DNA of 64,000 nucleotides from the NCBI GenBank assembly GCA_036454645.1, contig JAZHSQ010000007.1, forward strand, positions 1 to 64,000. The letters run 5' to 3'. Of this stretch, positions 61,729 through 64,000 are shown in pieces. How positions within the stretch are numbered: position 1 is the first letter of the stretch; every line of letters begins with the position of its first letter. Origin of the DNA: Olsenella_K sp036454645 (GTDB taxonomy: Bacteria; Actinomycetota; Coriobacteriia; Coriobacteriales; Atopobiaceae). The notes beneath the pieces were generated by a model. That model did not search any database and was not told the DNA's origin. It saw only the letters and a list, made by a program, of their open reading frames with translations. The position numbers were made by a program, and so were the translations under genes.

Positions 61729-62820
61729 CTACGCGCCGCCGTGGGGCCTGAAGTACCCCACGCCGTGGTAGTACTTGGGCTCGGCGTCCGAGCCCGCGCC
61801 GGCGCTCCCGCCGGCCGCGCGGCCGCCCTTGGCACCGGCGCCGTCCGCGCCCGCAGCGTCCGCCGCGGCGTCGGCGGCGTCGAACGCGTCGCCCTCCGCG
61901 TACTCGTCCTCGTCGAGCAGCGACCAGTCGAGGCCCGCCTTGGCCGTCTCCTCCTGGCTCTCGTAGAGCAGCGAGACGGCCTGGGTGCCCAGGCGCTTGC
62001 CGCCCACGCGGCACAGGACGTCGTAGAGGTCGAAGGCGTTCTGCGTGCCGGGCAGCGTGAGGTCGAGGTCGTCCGCCTCGGCGAGGGCGAGCCCCACGTC
62101 CTTGCGCATGTGCTCGGAGAGGAAGCCCGGCCTGAAGTCGCCGTCGATCGACTTGGGCGCCAGGCGCTGGAGCGCCACGGAGTTGCCCATGCCGTGCATG
62201 ATGAAGTCGACGACCTTGCGCTGGTCGAGCCCCGCCTGCTTGGCGAGCGAGATCGCCTCGGCGTAGCCCACCATGCAGGACGCGAGCGAGACCTGGTTGC
62301 AGAGCTTGGCCACCTGGCCGGCGCCCGGCTCGTCGAAGTAGTAGACGTTGTCCGAGAAGGTCTCGAGCACCGGCAGGAGCGGCGCGACCTCCTCCTCGCG
62401 CGCGCCGAGCATGAGCGTCAGCGTGCCGGCCCTGGCCCCCGACTCGCCACCCGTCACCGGGCAGTCGACGGCATGCTTGTCCATGACCTCCGCCGCGTCG
62501 TGGATGTCGCGCGCGAGCTGCGGCGAGGAGGTGGTGAGGTCCACCATCCAGGAGCCCTTGCGCATGGTGCGGATGAGCCCCTCGGTCGTGAGGTAGACGT
62601 CCTCGACGTCGTCGGGGTAGCCGAGCATCGTGAGGACCACGTCCGCGTCGCACGCGACCTCCGCCGGGCTCCCCGCCCAGATGGCGCCGCGGGCGAGAAG
62701 GTCCTCGGCCTTCTCCTTGCTGCGGTTGTAGACCGTGAGCTCGTAGCCGGCGTCCAGAATGTGGCCGGCGATCGGGGCACCCATGATGCCCGTCCCTATG
62801 AACGCGACCTTGCGAATCAT
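61729..62820 (-). CDS. 3-hydroxyisobutyrate/tartronate-semialdehyde-type dehydrogenase
   Basis: A 363-residue beta-hydroxyacid dehydrogenase. The NAD(P) motif is FIGTGIMGAPIAGHIL, the substrate motif DCPVTGGESGARAGTL, and the catalytic Lys is in AGQVAKLCNQ. The last 75 residues, with an Ala/Gly/Asp tract and SDAEPKYYHGVGYFRPHGG, are an extension not usual for the family. GAGG lies upstream of the ATG. The exact substrate is unknown. Confidence 0.88.
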   Translation of the reverse strand: MIRKVAFIGTGIMGAPIAGHILDAGYELTVYNRSKEKAEDLLARGAIWAGSPAEVACDADVVLTMLGYPDDVEDVYLTTEGLIRTMRKGSWMVDLTTSSPQLARDIHDAAEVMDKHAVDCPVTGGESGARAGTLTLMLGAREEEVAPLLPVLETFSDNVYYFDEPGAGQVAKLCNQVSLASCMVGYAEAISLAKQAGLDQRKVVDFIMHGMGNSVALQRLAPKSIDGDFRPGFLSEHMRKDVGLALAEADDLDLTLPGTQNAFDLYDVLCRVGGKRLGTQAVSLLYESQEETAKAGLDWSLLDEDEYAEGDAFDAADAAADAAGADGAGAKGGRAAGGSAGAGSDAEPKYYHGVGYFRPHGGA

Positions 62821-62846
62821 CCCTCGTCCCACCTCGCTCGCTCCCG

Positions 62847-62960
62847 CCGCGCACGCGCGGCGTCCCTCGCCGTGCCGACCCCGGCACGCCCTCGCCCGCG
62901 CACGCGCGGCGTCCCTCGCCGTGCCGACCCCGGCACGCCCTCGCCCGCGCCCGAGCGGCG
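62847..62960. repeat. 49-bp tandem duplication
   Basis: Two exact copies (62847-62895, 62896-62944) and a partial third of a unit starting CCGCGCACGCGCGGCGTCCC. Each contains a GTGCCG/CGGCAC hairpin. It lies upstream of the dehydrogenase and downstream of degV. Confidence 0.85.
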
Positions 62961-63032
62961 CCGGCCCTTCTCCATGAGTCCGCCGCACGCGGCGGCTGGC
63001 GCCACGCGCGGCGACAGGCCCTCTCCCCTGCG

Positions 63033-64000
63033 CTACCTCGAGCTGCGCACCTTGCGCGCGATTCGGTCAGTGAGCGAGACCTTCTCGCGCCGGTCGGTCC
63101 CCCAGAAGACCAGGGCGACCATGCCGGGCCCCACGTGCGAGCCCAGGATCGGCGACACCTGGCTGCGGATGACCGTCACGTCCTCGCAGCCCTTCTCCTT
63201 GCGGACCTCCTTCTCGAGCCAGTCCGCGTCCTTCTCGGCGTCGGTCGAGACGATCGCGAGGGGCAGCGAGGTGTCGTAGGAGTAGTTGTCGCGGAAGTCC
63301 TGCAGAATCGCGCGCAGCGCCTTCTTGCGGCCGCGGCACATGCCGCGCAGCGTGAGGGCGCCGTTGGTGTCGTAGGAGAGCTCCGGCTTGATGTCCAGCT
63401 TGCTGCCCACGTTGGCCGCGGCCGGCGGGATGCGGCCGCCCGCCTTGAGCGCGTTGAAGTTGTCCAGCGTGAAGTAGCCGTGGATGAAGTAGCGCGCGTC
63501 GCGGGCCCACTCGTAGACCTCGCGCGCGGTGAGGCCGCTCGTGGCCTGGCGCACCACCTCGATCGCGAGCAGCTCGCCGGCCGCGGAGTCGCAGCGGTTG
63601 TCCAGGACGTAGAGCTCGTAGTCCGGGTACTTCTCGCGGACCATGTCCGCCGCCTGGCGCGCCGAGTCGATCGAGGAGGACAGGCCGGCGGGCAGGCTCA
63701 TGTAGATCGCCGGCTGCCCAGAGAGCGCCGCGCGCTCGAACACCTCGTAGTAGTGGCCGGGCGTGACCGCCTGCGTCTTGAAGTGGACGTCGGGGTGCTT
63801 GCGCATGTACTCGTAGAACTCGTGGGGGTCCCTGGTCTGCCAGAGGTCGTCCTCGTGCTCGCCGTCCTGGTCCACGTAGTGGAACGGGATGACCTCCACG
63901 CCGAGCTGGCGGGCGACCTCGGGCGAGTAGTCCGCCGTCGAGTCCACGATGATGTGGCACGAGGCCTTCTGGTGGTAAGCCTTGCCGACCCGTATGACGT
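63033..64000 (-). CDS. DegV-family fatty-acid-binding protein, 5' end cut
   Basis: The frame is open from the window edge (VIRVGKAYHQKASCH, then IIVDSTADYSPEVARQLGV) to a stop at 63033. The DegV fold is clear: VDSTAD near the N-terminus, SLPAGLSSSIDSARQAA (lipid-carboxylate site), GGRIPPAAANVGSKLDIKP and SHVGPGMVALVFWG. DegV/FakB proteins hand fatty acids to a FakA kinase. An in-frame GTG (63947) exists but the frame continues beyond the edge, so the true start is probably outside. Confidence 0.9.
   Translation of the reverse strand, partial: VIRVGKAYHQKASCHIIVDSTADYSPEVARQLGVEVIPFHYVDQDGEHEDDLWQTRDPHEFYEYMRKHPDVHFKTQAVTPGHYYEVFERAALSGQPAIYMSLPAGLSSSIDSARQAADMVREKYPDYELYVLDNRCDSAAGELLAIEVVRQATSGLTAREVYEWARDARYFIHGYFTLDNFNALKAGGRIPPAAANVGSKLDIKPELSYDTNGALTLRGMCRGRKKALRAILQDFRDNYSYDTSLPLAIVSTDAEKDADWLEKEVRKEKGCEDVTVIRSQVSPILGSHVGPGMVALVFWGTDRREKVSLTDRIARKVRSSR

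Overview
The window reads as a contiguous chromosomal segment of a very GC-rich Gram-positive bacterium. Gene content and protein style (a DUF6020-type membrane protein, NhaC, a HisJ-type PHP phosphatase, a group-B-like [FeFe] hydrogenase, a B12-dependent methionine synthase split from its reactivation domain, a Tat-type ApbE lipoprotein beside a NusG-domain-II protein) point to the Coriobacteriia, probably an Olsenella/Atopobium-like lineage. That placement is inference from remembered family distributions, not from a search. Almost all genes start behind clear GGAGG-like ribosome binding sites. Neighbouring genes often overlap as GTGA or ATGA, or are separated as TAG-C-ATG. I see no complete insertion sequence, prophage, plasmid origin or CRISPR array.

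Layout. 0-13.4 kb: aspS, an orphan HlyD-type adaptor facing a CapA-like protein across a strong two-way terminator, a HAD phosphatase coupled to a large membrane protein, a small orphan gene, a [FeFe] hydrogenase, and an RluA-type pseudouridine synthase overlapping a LysR regulator. 13.4-22 kb: nhaC divergent from lysR, hisS, a GntR regulator, a decayed aldehyde dehydrogenase, ilvE, and a DUF47/pit phosphate pair. The spacers here hold tandem repeats and a diverged, dispersed non-coding repeat. 22.4-27.7 kb: a hypothetical gene, a DUF4143 ATPase behind a 4 x 23-bp array, an XRE-HTH/aminotransferase fusion surrounded by repeated half-sites, and a membrane protein. 27.8-33.2 kb: glutaredoxin, HisJ, MalY, then a response regulator - histidine kinase - small alarmone synthetase operon. 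33.4-37.7 kb: metF - metH reactivation domain - metH. 37.8-49.1 kb, all on the minus strand except one doubtful small ORF: a MarR/ABC/ABC exporter operon whose last gene has a 1-nt frameshift, an unknown gene coupled to apbE, a NusG-domain-II protein, a homodimer-type ABC exporter and a Lon-like ATPase without protease domain. 49.2-57.4 kb: an MFS carrier, a second DUF4143 ATPase behind a 5 x 22-bp array, a Cof-type HAD, threonine aldolase, a two-domain mannose-6-phosphate isomerase, and tRNA-Thr(CGT) flanked by an AT-rich island. 57.6-64 kb: a DUF523-PNP fusion, a SurA-like membrane protein, a HEAT-repeat protein, a NYN-LOTUS protein, a beta-hydroxyacid dehydrogenase and a DegV protein cut by the window edge.

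The least ordinary features are regulatory or structural DNA: two paralogous DUF4143 ATPase genes each preceded by its own strictly periodic 22-23-bp array; an over-represented 9-mer GAGAAGGRC in spacers, linkers and a terminator; a diverged non-coding repeat near a pseudogene; and paired inverted-repeat operators for MarR, LysR and the XRE-aminotransferase.
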